A DNA stretch of 64,000 bases from Lunularia cruciata (GCA_948567375.1 OX419760.1:44392001-44456000), one strand, 5' to 3'; shown: positions 1 to 12,942, numbered from the stretch's first letter. Numbers and translations: made by a program. The notes: generated by a model from the sequence alone, not told the origin.

Positions 1-1967
1 CTAAGCTTCAAACCTGCCAGTGACGCCCTGGTTCACCAATCTTGATCAAGTATCTAAGCCCCTGATCTCAGCTGAATGACACCATTAGCACTTCAAGCAA
101 GCAGGCAAAGAATTTGATAGACCCTAAGAAGTCCCAAACAAGTAGCCCTTCTAGCCATCATATATGTATTATTTCCACTTATAATGACGTTACTAGCTAA
201 AAACTAAACGGAGTGAGGTTATGTAAACGTTTTAACTACATGACAGAAATTTCTTCTGGGTAGACCATGACCATGTTAATGTTAAGGTCGCCTCAACTGT
301 CTACGAAGCTTCCTGTCATCGTTCGTGGAGACTTACTAGTTACTCTGTGTATGCAGCCGACGTCAACCAAATTATGAAGGCCTTGTACAAGGCATTTTCA
401 CTTCTTAAGAACAACACAATTTTCACACTCGGCCAGAATACAATATTCCCGGGATCTCAAATCTGCATGACCCTGCGATTGCAAACGCGACCAGCACCAC
501 GATTTTCATTTAAAGCGCTGTCCCTAGTCAAGTGACTTTCGATTCGTATCCAGATTGCATGCGATCATGCACGCGCAGATCCTGAAAGTTTTATTGCAAT
601 TTTCAGGGAGTAGTTGAGCCTTTGAAAGTTTAATTTAGAAAGGAGAAAGTTTGGTTTAGTTTATCGATTCAGCTGAGTATGGAAGATAGAAGCTAAGTTG
701 ATTCAGTAGAATGTTCACCAACTGAATTCGAGTGTAAGTTATCTGGCTTATGTACATGTAAATGTAGCAAAATTGGTCAGGTGGAATCTTCCTCCACTTA
801 CTTCTGCAATACTATCTGCTACTTCTAAAGCAATGAGCTTCAGATTCATTTCATATATTGATAAATCCATTGTCCTACAAGAGCTCTTGGATGATTGTCT
901 TGAGAAGTTGCTTTTGTTTTCTTTTGTCCCTTTACTACAGTATGAGAAAATACACTTTCAAAACTAATTTACTCAACATACCAACATACAGTACTGTTTT
1001 GGTTTTCAAAAATCCTGCTGGGGAGATTCACTCATAATCATATGCAATCATCGAATGCACCTAATAACAATCTGACGATTGAAGTATTGACGCTGTATTT
1101 GACTTCTGGTCAAATGCGTATGCTTGCAGGGAGAATATTTGATTTCACTTAACTTGAACTCTCTGAAGTGCGAGTTCACGTCACATCCTCCCAACGTAAC
1201 CACTATCTATCATCTAGTTAGCAATCGTAAGAAAATGAACATGTCAAGAAGGGTATCCCAAGTTTCCAAGATACTGACGCGGATACAGGTGCGAGTTACA
1301 AACTGCTGAGCATATAATTTCATCTTTCATCTTCCGCTCTCATCTTTTAATATCATATAATTTCAGTGCAAATAACAAAGAGTAAAGTCACAATTTTACA
1401 ATTTTTTTAAGCCATCTAATTGTTGCAAATTCGCTGACATTATCTGGTTTTAAGATCTCTGATTTTAGATCATGATCTCTTTTGGCCATTAGAGATTATG
1501 TTGGAGAGAATTATGAAAATGAACAAGGGCTGAGGTCGTGCTGCACGTGTTCTAACGTAATTTAGCCGATCAACGGTGCTTAACGGAATTTAGCCTAGAT
1601 TCTTGTTTCAACTCATAATCTTGTTGACATTTTGCTTAACTATACCCGATGCTTGCGGGCAAGTTTGGGGATGATAGGTATCTTCGCAAGAATGAGCATC
1701 TGAACCAATGACTTGTAGATTAGAGTCCCAACAGTGTCAAGACGCACGGAAATGTGCAGAATCTAGGAGAGACATGTTGTTTACTATTTCCCAATTTTGG
1801 ATCAGATCAGCCAAACAAGACCAACTGTGCTGCAACACACCGCGGCTGCAAGCCTGTGAAATTTTGATTGACTTGTATCTCCAACGAGCTATTGTACGCA
1901 AACTTGTGAAAAGTATTGGTGAGGAAGAGGCTGCTGTAAGATAGATGTAAAGATCTGAAGACAATTG
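1..1967. other. Left flank, no gene recognised
   Basis: I see no supported gene here. The longest open frames are short (under 80 codons), show no recognisable motif and look like chance. There is no terminal repeat or tandem array. The sequence ends where the left LTR of Copia-1 begins. Confidence 0.5.
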
Positions 1968-2225
1968 TGTTAGCAGTTTTACTATCTCCTGTCTTGTTAG
2001 CCAGGAGGCCGGCCGCCTCTTACTCTCTTTTTAGTTCAGATTTTACAGATTTTAGGGTACTGATTTACTATAAAGCATGTAATTTTCCATATCAAATCAA
2101 CCCATCGTATTGTCGTTCCTCCATCTTCAGTCATCAGCACTCTTCCTAGTATCTAATTTTCCATATCAAATCAACCTAGCGGACTGTCTCGTCCATCTTC
2201 ATCTTCAGTCAGCACTCTTGTAATA
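1968..2225 (+). repeat. Copia-1 5' LTR, with internal duplication
   Basis: It starts with TG at 1968 and ends just before the primer binding site. It shares its first 40 or so bases and its last 60 or so with the 3' LTR, but is about 95 bp longer, mainly because a 74-bp segment starting aattttccatatcaaatcaa is present twice (2081 and 2155). The second copy is closer to the single segment of the 3' LTR, for example in its ctgtctcgtcc stretch. Confidence 0.75.
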
Positions 2226-2228
2226 TGG
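2081..2228 (+). repeat. 74-bp tandem duplication in the LTR
   Basis: Two imperfect copies with a period of 74 bp start aattttccat at 2081 and 2155. The 3' LTR has one copy, so the duplication arose after integration. Confidence 0.8.
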
Positions 2229-2237
2229 TATCAGAGC
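2226..2237 (+). other. Copia-1 primer binding site
   Basis: TGGTATCAGAGC, directly after the 5' LTR, is the standard plant copia site complementary to the 3' end of initiator methionine tRNA. It fixes the LTR boundary and the element's orientation. Confidence 0.85.
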
Positions 2238-2383
2238 GACATCAAAGGTCCAAGGCAACCTCGAACAGAAGAGCTAGTGTCGCACAAGAGAGCTAGAGTT
2301 ACATTGAAGAGTCCTGCTTAGAAGCTAGATGCAAAGAAGATCCACGCACAAAAAGGTTCAAAGTTGCACAGAATAGCAACATC

Positions 2384-2826
2384 ATGGACTGGTCATATCC
2401 TGCTACAACCTTGATCTGCCTAAGTTCACCGGTCAATTTTTCCATGCATGGAAAAACAATATCGAATTAATCTTCAGAATAGTGAAGCTTACCCATTTGA
2501 TCACTTGTGTTGAAGAACGACCCATCACTCCACCTCCAAGCCCAGGCGGAACCATGCACCCTCTTCCCAGCCCCGGCAACAAAGATGCATGGAATGATAA
2601 AAATGACCATGCACTTACCATTCTAATCAACTCGATTGAGGACAATCACCTGGGGATTATCAGCGGGATCCAGAGTATAACTGATGCTTGGGCAGAACTC
2701 AATGGCATATATACCTCAGCATACCGACCCACTGCAGAAGAAAGCTCAACTTCCAAACCTTTCCTTCCAAAGGAAAGACAACATTGCACCTACTGCAAAG
2801 AAAGAGTCCATTCTGCACAAGATTGA
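2384..2826 (+). pseudogene. Copia-1 gag remnant
   Basis: An ATG at 2384 opens the region, but the gag-like frame is a neighbouring one that reads LPKFTGQFFHAWKNN, a form typical of copia gag starts (a target sequence followed by F-x-x-W). It runs on through TDAWAELNGIY to a zinc knuckle, CTYCKERVHSAQD followed by TGA. That is a CX2CX4HX4C knuckle in which the last cysteine codon has become a stop. The protein would have been the capsid precursor that packages the element RNA. It is not functional now. Confidence 0.7.
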
Positions 2827-3749
2827 AGAAAACTAACTCTTCGACAACAAGCTCAAAGAGTCCTCTCGAACAGCTCAACTATTGTTTGTAACATGACAGT
2901 GTTAGCCTCTACATAAGTTGATGATAATTGGTATGTTGATGCAGTGCTACCCAACATATGTCATACTACATTCAAAATTTTGTTAAATACACACCATGGG
3001 GGGGTGAACAAAAGTATTTAGTTGGGTGATGACAGTCAATGCTCAATCAAAGTCACTGGTGATATTCAATTCAAATCATTTTGAATGATGAACAGAAGAC
3101 CATCCTCACGGATGTTCTTTATGTTCCTGCATTGAAGAATGATCTATTCTCGATGTTCCAGTGATACCAATCAGGTGGTAGAATTGTCCTACATTCCAAA
3201 GGATGTGTGACGAAGATCGCAGCAGGAGACATCATGGCTGAAGCGGCATGCAGCAATAGCTTGTTCAATCTTGGCAGTTCATCAAAATATGACATCCTTG
3301 AACATGAGAACACGTTGAGAGCACTTACCTCTAGAGCATCAACCTCTATTGTCCTGCCAAGAGAGTCCTCAGTCTTAACCCCCCAATCTATCACTACTCA
3401 GAGACTCTCAAACTTTGTTAATAGAAACTTGGTCACATAAACTCCTCTCATATGCAATAACTACAAGCAAAGTCTCACATACTTAGACTACCTCCATGCC
3501 CTTCTGTTCTGCATGGGTATAGATATTGAAACCATTTCCCAAGAACAATGCCACCCATGCCAAAGATCTTCTTGATGTCATCCATATAGACATTTGTGGT
3601 CCGTTGAGAACTAATACTTTCTCTGGGCACAAATATTTCATTACATTCATCGATGATCATTCAAGATACTTGTATTTGATCTTGAGAAAATCTACAGCAT
3701 TTGCCAAGTTAAAGAAGTATCAAGCACTTGTCGAGAGCCAGCTTGGCAA

Positions 3750-3911
3750 GAAAATCATAACCCTTTGATTTGACAATGCATTGGAGTACAAATCTGGTGA
3801 ATTTGCAACACATAGTACTCACCATGGGAAGAAAATCAAAACCCTTTGATTCGACAACGTATTTGAGTATAAATCTGGTAAATTTGCAACAAATAGTACT
3901 CATCATGGGAT
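3750..3911 (+). repeat. 81-bp tandem duplication in integrase
   Basis: Two copies with a period of 81 bp (27 codons) start gaaaatca at 3750 and 3831. They duplicate the integrase stretch around the second catalytic aspartate, so the frame reads FDNALEYKSGEFATHSTHHG and then FDNVFEYKSGKFATNSTHHG. Confidence 0.85.
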
Positions 3912-5624
3912 TCAAAGATAGTTCACGATCCCAAATAATCTCGGGCAGAATGGCTTAGCAGAGCAGAAGAACATAACACTTCTTGAATGCTCTGCAGCAA
4001 TACTGACACATGCTGGCCTCTCTCATGGCTATTGGAGCGAGGCAATTCACACTGTTACCTATTTGCAAAATTGTTCTCCTTCCAGAGCTATTCCAAATGG
4101 GACTACTCCTTACTCGTTGTAGTATGGAATTGACCCTGATCTCTCTCATTTGCAGTTTTTTGGAAGTGAAACATTTGCTCACATTGATAAATCCCATCAA
4201 GGCAAACTTGACCCAAACAGCACTGAATGTATTCTCCTTGGCTACTCCACAACAGCCAAAGAGTATAGACTACAACAGAAAGACAACAAAAAGATCTTTG
4301 AGAGTCCTTCTACCCGCTTTCCTCCTCTCCTTGCCTCTCCGATACCACAAACTATTCAGCTGCCTCCCTCTATCCTTGTTGATTCCCTATGTCAATGCAC
4401 CCCATTAACCACAACAAACCCTTACTCTGTACATGTTAACTCTTTTCATCCACAGTCATCATCAACTACAGCCAGCCTAACGAGCCATAGAACGAAGACT
4501 CATCACAGGTGCTGGCAATACCTCATCCCGAGCAGCAGGCATCGAGTCCAGTAGGAGTTTCTCCTCACCACCTCACCACCTATTGCTGCTTTTTTGCACT
4601 GATGCCCCTACTCCTGCCCTGCCCCAACACTTTGATGTTCCAGGTTTTTCTTCCCCTTCCATACCTGGTCCTAACCTTCAAAGGGGAGCACACGTGCTCA
4701 AAATTGTTGACATTTATGACCGGTTAGCACTGGAGAAGCAAAGACAACACAAAAGTCTATTGTCTTACACAAAGGACTTGAAGCACATCCCCACTACCTT
4801 CAAACAGGCTATGGAGTGTTTTGATGCTGATATATGGCAGGTGGCTGAGAACGATGAATTTTTTCATCGTTCACAGAGAAAAACAACACCTGGACCTTGA
4901 CTGAATTACCCAAAGGTAAGAATGTGGTTGGTTGTAAATGGATTTTCAAAATCAAATACAACTCAGATGGCTCTATCAATCTATACAAAGCCAAATTGGT
5001 AGCTAAAGGTTATACTCCCAGGTATGGAGTAGACTTGACATATACATTTCCCTAGTGGTGAGAATAACATCTGTTCGAATTCTGTTTGCATTGGTTATAC
5101 GATTCAATCTGGAAGTACATCAGATGGATGTGAGAACTGGCTTTCTCAACGGTTACCTAGATGAGGAAGTCTACATGAAACATCAGGGAGGGTTGCATAC
5201 CTCTCCCAATAAATAGTTGGTTTGCAGGTGGAACAATCCTTGTATGGCCTGAAACAATCCTCCCTACAGTGGTATCAAAGGATTGATACTATTTGCTTCA
5301 GATTGGTTTCACCCAAACAAATGCAGATCAGAGGATCTATATCTATAATGGAGCTAATGCAAATTTATATTTAGCACTGTAAGTAGATGGTTGCGTACAC
5401 TAGTACATCTATAGAGCTAATCAGACTTGTAAAACAAAAGTTCTGTTCTGCTGCGTTCGAGATGGTCGATTTAGAAGAAGTTCATCAATGTTTAGGATGC
5501 AAGTCTATCGGGACAGGCAAGAAGGATGGATGTGGGTGACTCAAGTAAATTATTTACGGGATAAACTTGAGGAGTTCAACATGTCTGACTGTAAACCAAT
5601 CGAGACACCCACAGATCCAGGAGT

Positions 5625-5764
5625 AAAACTATCAAAGTCACAATGTCCTGAGACAAAGAGAAGCAAAAATGGATTCGGTGCCTTTTCAAGCATTAAAACT
5701 ATCGAAGTCACAATGTCCTGAGACAAAGATAGAGAAAGCAAAAATGTATTCGGTGCCTTTTCAA
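5625..5764 (+). repeat. 70-bp tandem duplication in RT
   Basis: Two copies with a period of 70 bp start aaaactatc at 5625 and 5695. Seventy is not a multiple of three, so this duplication shifts the reading frame. Copy two ends in the normal PFQAAIGSLMWAM motif of the copia reverse transcriptase/RNase H junction. Confidence 0.85.
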
Positions 5765-6172
5765 GCAGCAATTGGTAGCCTAATGTGGGCAATGATATGT
5801 ACTAACCCGACAAATCCTATGCCGTGCGCGAAATTTCTCAATTTATGTCCAATCCAAGAATCATTTACTTGAAAGTGGTGAAAAGGAAAATGACAGAAAA
5901 TTTCCGTTACTTGCAAGGTAGTCGAGGATTGGACTCAAATTCATTAGAACAGAAGACACACATGAGCTGCATGGGTTTTTGCCGCAGATTGGGCTGGATG
6001 CCATGACACCACAATATCTACTTCAGGCTTCTGTTTTCTATTGTTTAGGGGAATTGTCAGCTGAACATCCAAGAAGGAACAATCTGTTGCTCTGCAGAAG
6101 CAGAATATATGGCATTATCCAATGCCAGTACTAAAGCAATCTGAATAAGAAGCATCCTGTGGGAGCTGAAAT

Positions 6173-6463
6173 TTGATATAATACCCACTATGTTGATATA
6201 ATACCCACTATTGTGGTAACCAGAGTGCAATAACACAAGTGAACAATCAGAGGATTCACGAAAGATCTAAACGAGTAGATATCAGATATCATTTCATCAA
6301 ATACTTATCAAATAGTGGAGAAATTGTCTTTGCAACTCTGCTACCATGATGAAGCCCTTAGCTAGAGACAAACATTTGTATTTTTGTCACAAACAGCTCT
6401 AGGATGACAGTAGACACAAACATTTGTATTTTTATCATAAACTAGTTCTCGAATGACAGTAGA
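6173..6463 (+). repeat. Two further short tandem duplications
   Basis: A perfect 20-bp unit, ttgatataatacccactatg, occurs twice at 6173-6212. A 48-bp unit starting acaaacatttgta occurs twice at 6368-6463. Both lie in the RNase H end and 3' untranslated part of Copia-1. Confidence 0.8.
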
Positions 6464-6483
6464 CAGTAAGTAGCAAGTAGGAG

Positions 6484-6646
6484 TGTTAGCAGTTTTACCA
6501 TCTCCTTGTCTTGCTAGCCCGGCCGCGGCCGCCTCTCACTACCTTTATAGTTGGGTTTAGATTTTACGGCATTGATTGTGAAATTTTCCATATCAAATCA
6601 ACCCAGCGTACTGTCTCGTCCCTCTTCAGTCACACTCTTTCTAATA
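6484..6646 (+). repeat. Copia-1 3' LTR
   Basis: It starts TGTTAGCAGTTTTACC after a short purine-rich stretch (aagtaggag, 6475-6483) that would be the polypurine tract. It is about 163 bp long against 258 bp for the other LTR. It shares the element start, the ccggccgc-type GC-rich patch and the cttcagtc end with the 5' LTR. Confidence 0.75.
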
Positions 6647-8126
6647 ACTTGACTGCTAATTTGATGTGTAGCTCCAGGATGCGGACGTTCCACGCGCTTA
6701 TCTTTTAATCTGGACTTGTAGTCCTCGAAATGTCCCGGCTCAACAGCAGAGGAACTTGGCACGTGCCATTGTCTCCAGGTTTGAAAATCTACAGCATACG
6801 TCCAAGACAAGGAGAACCAATTTAGCGGAAGACCCGCGCAGCCCACGGGGCTCGACGCTCGCTTTTACGTATCTCCTAAAGGCACCTCGGCTGAACAAAT
6901 CAAACAGGTGTTATGGGGCTTGATGGCATCTTCAGGGATCATTTCCAAGAGACTGTGATCATCACATTTCTCATGTGATGATCATCAATGAAAGTTTCGC
7001 TAGAAGACGACTGATCTAGCACCAAATGGCAGGAACGGCCAGATCAAATCCCTTCATCCTGCTGCCATTTGGGGCCCGAGACTAAACCAGGTTAAAAGTC
7101 CATCTATATGGAATGTTTGCAAGGTGTTATTTTCTTTATAATGACTTCAATTCTGTGGCCTACCACGAGTAAAATCAAACTTGTAAATCATTCAAAATAA
7201 CATCCTTTATTTTTCGAAAATTTAAAATATATTGATGAAGGTAATTCTAACTATAACACAAAATCAAATTATGCTTGAAATTCATTGTCAAGTAGATAAA
7301 TCTTCAATCTCAACATTTTCTCGAGCGTTATTTAACCAATTTAACCTTGGAGTTCACTGTCCCGTAGATGAGTCTGCACCTTCGTCGACATGCTCGAGAA
7401 ATATAAAGCATTGTATTCCGCAACAAAATCTGTTCAGAGAATAAACGAAAGCTGTGTTCAAACATTGCAATTCTGACAGATTGGTTGCTCTGCTGAGCAT
7501 GAAGAGAAGGCAATGTCATGTTCCTTTCGGAAGTAGACAGCAATTCCAAAGACATACAAGACTGGCCATTCAGCAGTTCAGGCCTGGACGATCAGAAGTC
7601 TAAGACACCATATGTTTCAATGCGGCTTTCAATTATGCTGAAAACGTGCAACGAGTGTAACCGATATGCTACCAACGACGTAATTTATTCTCTGCATTTT
7701 CTTTTGTAGCCAGGTACTCAAACGTACAGACTGTACGTGCATCTATGCCATGCGGGATCAATTCGATACGATGTTGTGGTAATGAATCTTCATCCCGATT
7801 TCATGTGATAGTCCAATGAATCAGGCCCGAAAGTGGCCTTAGGTTGTGGTCTATATCCTTCTTCTATCTAGGAGCACGATTTCGTTTTTTCTACGCGGTC
7901 GCCTTCTTCTTTCCTAGGAGCACGATAAAGAATCTGTCAATAAATATGACATTTTAAACTTTTAATTCCTAACTATGTACAAGATAATCCCGAGGTTACT
8001 ACTAGATGATCTTCAGACTCCTGTTTCTAAATTAGTTTCAGCCCTCCTAACTGATAAAAACTGAACTACGTTTGCTATCAAAGATTTGTTCAGTTCTTGA
8101 TCACGAAATTAGGGTACTTTTCTATT
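6647..8126. other. Flank between Copia-1 and Prx1, with a hairpin
   Basis: No gene is recognised. A perfect 12-bp inverted repeat (tgatcatcacat / atgtgatgatca) with a 5-base loop lies at 6956-6984, and a 12-bp palindrome TGGCACGTGCCA lies at 6757-6768. From about 7230 on, the sequence matches the DNA downstream of Prx3 (31320-32044) in the same orientation, so it is the 3' flank of the duplicated peroxidase unit. Confidence 0.55.
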
Positions 8127-9558
<1,432 letters not shown>

Positions 9559-9752
9559 ATTTGACAGAGATGGAATTTCTCCCAGCACAACCAGGAACTG
9601 GCCGACACCTCGAAGCAGCGTTTACTTCAATACTACACTTGAATTGCTAGCTCCAGAATTCAACACTGAGCCAATGGATGTTTGCTTTCAGTTTGCTGTA
9701 GTCTCGGACTGTGAGTACAGTTGATTGTTGACTGAAGGTTAGATGCAGACGT

Positions 9753-9811
9753 CTTATATAGTCCTGCGCGAGAAGAACAAGTAGCCTCGAGTAGATAGTT
9801 CATCCCACGTG
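9753..9811 (-). promoter_or_regulatory. Prx1 core promoter: TATA box and G-box
   Basis: On the minus strand tatataag (9753-9760) lies about 195 bp upstream of the ATG, in the same place as in Prx2 and Prx3. Further upstream is a perfect G-box, CACGTG (9806-9811). The same position in Prx2 and Prx3 reads CACGCG, so the G-box is private to Prx1. G-boxes bind bZIP and bHLH factors; its use here is inferred. Confidence 0.65.
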
Positions 9812-9814
9812 GTT

Positions 9815-10560
9815 GTAGTAGAACTAGTCTAAACCGCAAGTTCTATCACCTCCTTTCCAAGTAAGACAGGATTACAACTTCCCAATTTTGCGGAAGTCGT
9901 AAGACAATACGGTTGACTTCTTGGTTTCTAAGGACCCTGTGAGCGCAGTTGAGCGTATGACGGGCCCAAGATCCTAGATATCCATGCCGGATCGCATCCG
10001 TTCATTAGTAATCGTTCGTGTAGCTGGTCGACCATGGATGTGGTGGAGCTACCGCGCATAACAGCTGCAGACTTTATCCATTCACCATAGTCAGTCTTGA
10101 GAAAACAGAGGGGAGACCACACGTTTGGCCTTTTCTCGTGTCGTGGATGTGGTGGACCTAGCGCGCATACGAGCTGCAGTCTTCATCCATTCACCACCGT
10201 CAGTCTTGAGAAAACAGAGGCGAGACGACACGTTTGGCCTTTCCTAGTGTCACGTTTTTGTGTTTCTGTATTTCTAGGCGGCTGCTTTGTTTTCGCTAAA
10301 ACAATGAGATGGATCGGGTCATCTTGGTAGATTACATTTATCTCAAAGATGTCGGCGCCTGCATCGAGAAATCACCGTTACTAACAAGGATAGTATCTTC
10401 TCCTTATCGTCATTGTAATAGTTGTAGATTTATTACAGTATAGTACTGTGTTTCCATTCCATGTGCATGCCAATAGTACAAAGTTTGACGAAAAATCATC
10501 TAAGTTTAACTCAGATTCTAAAACCCATGCCTGCCCATTCTCCTTAGGCTACGAAAATGA
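9815..10560 (-). repeat. Upstream module of Prx1 with a 110-bp direct repeat
   Basis: This is the copy of the roughly 1-kb module found upstream of every peroxidase here and also at 44405-45560 and 56757-57520. It holds two copies (about 10030-10130 and 10138-10245) of a unit running from gatgtggtggagcta through cagtcttgagaaaaca to ggcctttt. The far end carries the marker acccatgc near 10525. Short open frames inside it are not conserved and I do not call them genes. Confidence 0.75.
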
Positions 10561-10759
10561 ATTTCCTACTTTGATCAAAATCAAATTTCTTCAAGACACT
10601 ATATGACGGCATCGAGTTTAAAGTTAGAACAACTCTAATTACATTCCACTTTCTTTTTATGTGTTCGTTGTTTTACACCGCCGGCTATGTCCTCATTGTA
10701 GAACTTCTTCTCATTCTTCTACGTCTTGCTGACCATATCGTAGTGTGAAATCTGTTTGC

Positions 10760-11344
10760 TTATATTGGCACAGTTGATTTCGTATCGTACATAGAAAAAT
10801 AAGCAGCCTTAAGCTTCAGCTCATCTAAAAGGTTTGACCTACACTTTGGTATATACGTCTGTGACGTAACAGACGTATCTATATTTGATTCGTTGACCAG
10901 GATCATTAGAGCAATATACTGTGCACTAGAAACTTTGTTTTCATACTCTGGAATTTTGGACCTGGATAAATGAAGAGATCCTCGTTCTGGGCTACTGTAA
11001 AAGATAGAGTCACCACTAAATCTCAAGAAACACGCGCAAAACAGTCTTACCTCGGTGTTCGTGTTATTAATTCTCTTCAACCAGGGCGTAGAGGATGTCA
11101 TTGGACATGCTAGTTTGACAAATGGTTTCTGTTTCTGGCTCCTGATTCCGTCCAGCCCTGATGATAGCTCCATGACAAAATGCGAAGTCACCATTGTGTT
11201 TCCGAAGTCCTTTAGGTCATAGGGTGATCCTGTGAGTTCATATTTGATTACACCCTCAGCAGTCCAACGATTAAATTGTAAACTGCTACAATAACGATGA
11301 TCAAAACTCATGTGTTTGTCTTGTACTTGGAGCATAATCACCAT
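10760..11344 (-). CDS. Unrecognised open frame, possible exon
   Basis: A 194-codon open frame, long for this AT-rich sequence. I recognise no domain; stretches such as FNRWTAEGVIKYELTGSPYD look protein-like but I cannot place them. A good splice donor (GAG/GTAAGA in the minus sense, at 11051/11050) sits in its middle. If real, it may therefore be one exon ending at 11051 with chance open sequence beyond. No related copy occurs elsewhere in the window. It may equally be non-coding. Confidence 0.25.
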   Translation of the reverse strand: MVIMLQVQDKHMSFDHRYCSSLQFNRWTAEGVIKYELTGSPYDLKDFGNTMVTSHFVMELSSGLDGIRSQKQKPFVKLACPMTSSTPWLKRINNTNTEVRLFCACFLRFSGDSIFYSSPERGSLHLSRSKIPEYENKVSSAQYIALMILVNESNIDTSVTSQTYIPKCRSNLLDELKLKAAYFSMYDTKSTVPI

Positions 11345-12537
11345 AAGTCAGCGGTTATCATTCCCCAACCTGGGCTATCTCGCCCAATTCGAGAGCCCTT
11401 CAACCTCTTCTCTCAATCCTCCACGACCAAGACTGAGGTCTCGAATTGCACCGGACCCTGAATCTGCACTGACCCATAAATCCCTGATATTGTAATAGCT
11501 TAGCAACATTGTAAGACCCAGCCGCATGTTGTCATCTCCACCCAGATTAGAGTTCAAAATATGGAGAGAGCAGGGAGTCTGACACTCACAGTGAACAGCG
11601 AGTTTAAGCTCTGTCTGTACACGAGCAAATTCAGATAATCAACTTAGTTAAAACAATAGACAGCCTATATTGATTGCATTTGAATTGATTGTACGCTCTC
11701 TTGGAGAATGAAGTAAAATGCTACCTGATCATACGTCTAACGGAGGTGCAGTTTCCCGAAGGAACCATCTCCTTCGACATCCTTCGCTTGTAAATAGCGG
11801 TAAGTCCACGATACAGTCCATATTTGCATTACAATGAACAGTTTCCCTCGGTTTAGCAGACTGGGTTCACGATTGGTGAGCTAATGTGCCAAGTAGTAGA
11901 GGTTGCCAGATAGTATTTGTTGTACATACGCCTAACTGGTGATGTGCGACCTTACCAGAAATCGTGGCCAGTGTTTCAGTACCAGCATGCAGTGCCCACA
12001 TCCAAAAACTCCAGTCTTTGTTCATCTCTAGGCAAAGAACTTCTATTCGAGATTGATTGCTTCCGTTGTCGCAACCTCGCCATTTTGCTGGACCATCTTA
12101 TGCTCTATATTCTAAAAGTTTATGCGAGGTCTTGAGTTTGATGCACGCATTAGGGTAATTCTTCCGGAGAGATGCAATCCTCACCTCCTTTGAGTTAGGA
12201 GGATCAGACAACACTTCTATCTCACTAATTGTAGACCTAGAGATCACTAGGCTCTTACCCCACATGCAAGCAAATACACATTTCTTCTTCATATATGGAG
12301 AACATCTTTTCACATCTTCAAGCTTGATGAAGGTACGTCCCGTGGCTACCAAGGTTGATGTTGTCTAACACTTTTTCTTCTAGAATCCAATAGGGTGTGG
12401 AGAACGCAAAGCCCAAGTTGCAAATCACCCAAAATTTGCAAAATCCGAGTGCAGATGCACACCGCCAACACATGGAGTTCAATGAATTGGTGAGTAGTCT
12501 TGATCTCACAAGTCTGGCTATCAACCACCAACCTCAA
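11345..12537. other. Unrecognised sequence
   Basis: No gene can be supported. Minus-strand frames at 12098-12352 and 12318-12537 overlap in different phases and may be pieces of one decayed frame (for example KKKCVFACMWGKSLVISR), but I cannot name a family. The right boundary is sharp: gypsy integrase sequence begins at about 12541. Confidence 0.4.
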
Positions 12538-12540
12538 GTT

Positions 12541-12942
12541 AGTTGGTCCTCATAAGCTCAAAACTAGTTTTATTGGAACTTTCTTCATCCTTCGTCGAAT
12601 TGGCACTGTGGCCTACCACCTCGAGCTACCACCACATATGAAGATCCACCCGGTGTTTCATATTTCTTTATTATGCTGATATGCTCCCCGGGCGCTCCAC
12701 ATCTCATCCATTCAAGAAAGTCTACCTTGTCCAACACTTGTTGATGAGGCAGAGGAGTATGAGGTCAAACGCATGCTCCAGAAATGCATCCGTGGTACTT
12801 GCAACTGCATGAGGAATATCCGGTCCATTGGAAAAGATACCCACTATATGAGTCAACATGGGAGCCAGTAGCCAACTTGACCAATGCACCATTGTTAGTT
12901 CAATCTTTGAGCAACAACTTTACAACGAGGACATTGCATCTT
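12541..12942 (+). pseudogene. Ty3/gypsy integrase tail with chromodomain
   Basis: The frame reads RRIGTVAYHLELPPHMKIHP, the conserved GPF/Y-type end of a gypsy integrase. After frame changes it continues into a chromodomain: DEAEEYEVKRML, then WKRYPLYESTWEPVANLTNA. Chromodomain-bearing elements (chromoviruses) use it to steer integration into heterochromatin. Only this 3' end of pol is present; nothing upstream of 12541 looks like gypsy pol, so the element is truncated. At least two frameshifts and one stop make it dead. Confidence 0.85.

Larger units (their letters stand above)
2920..6350 (+). pseudogene. Copia-1 pol remnant (protease, integrase, RT, RNase H)
   Basis: The pieces lie in several frames. 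The protease start WYVDA is at about 2930. Integrase runs from ICGPLRTNTFSGHKYF (about 3590) through QNGLAEQKN (about 3950) to ECILLGYSTTAKEYRL (about 4250). Reverse transcriptase has [27 protein letters not shown] (4920-5010) and QMDVRTGFLNGYLDEEVYM (5120-5175), and resumes at 5540-5870. RNase H keeps the tail RSKRVDIRYHFIKYL near 6270. At least ten stops or shifts separate these pieces. Two tandem duplications fall in the frame: the 81-bp one in integrase keeps the phase, and the 70-bp one breaks it. Confidence 0.8.
1968..6646 (+). mobile_element. Copia-1, decayed Ty1/copia retrotransposon
   Basis: The order is LTR, primer binding site, gag, protease, integrase, reverse transcriptase, RNase H, LTR, which is the copia order (integrase before reverse transcriptase). 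Both LTRs start TGTTAGCAGTTTTAC. The flanks read aattg on the left and acttg on the right, so a 5-bp target duplication with one mismatch is likely. The coding region is broken by many stops and frameshifts and carries several internal tandem duplications of 20-81 bp. The element is dead. The exact right end is uncertain by a few bases. Confidence 0.85.

Noticed and set aside
3750-6463. Direct repeats in Copia-1 considered as a CRISPR-like or satellite array
   Set aside because: Each is a single doubling of element sequence with no spacers or third copies.
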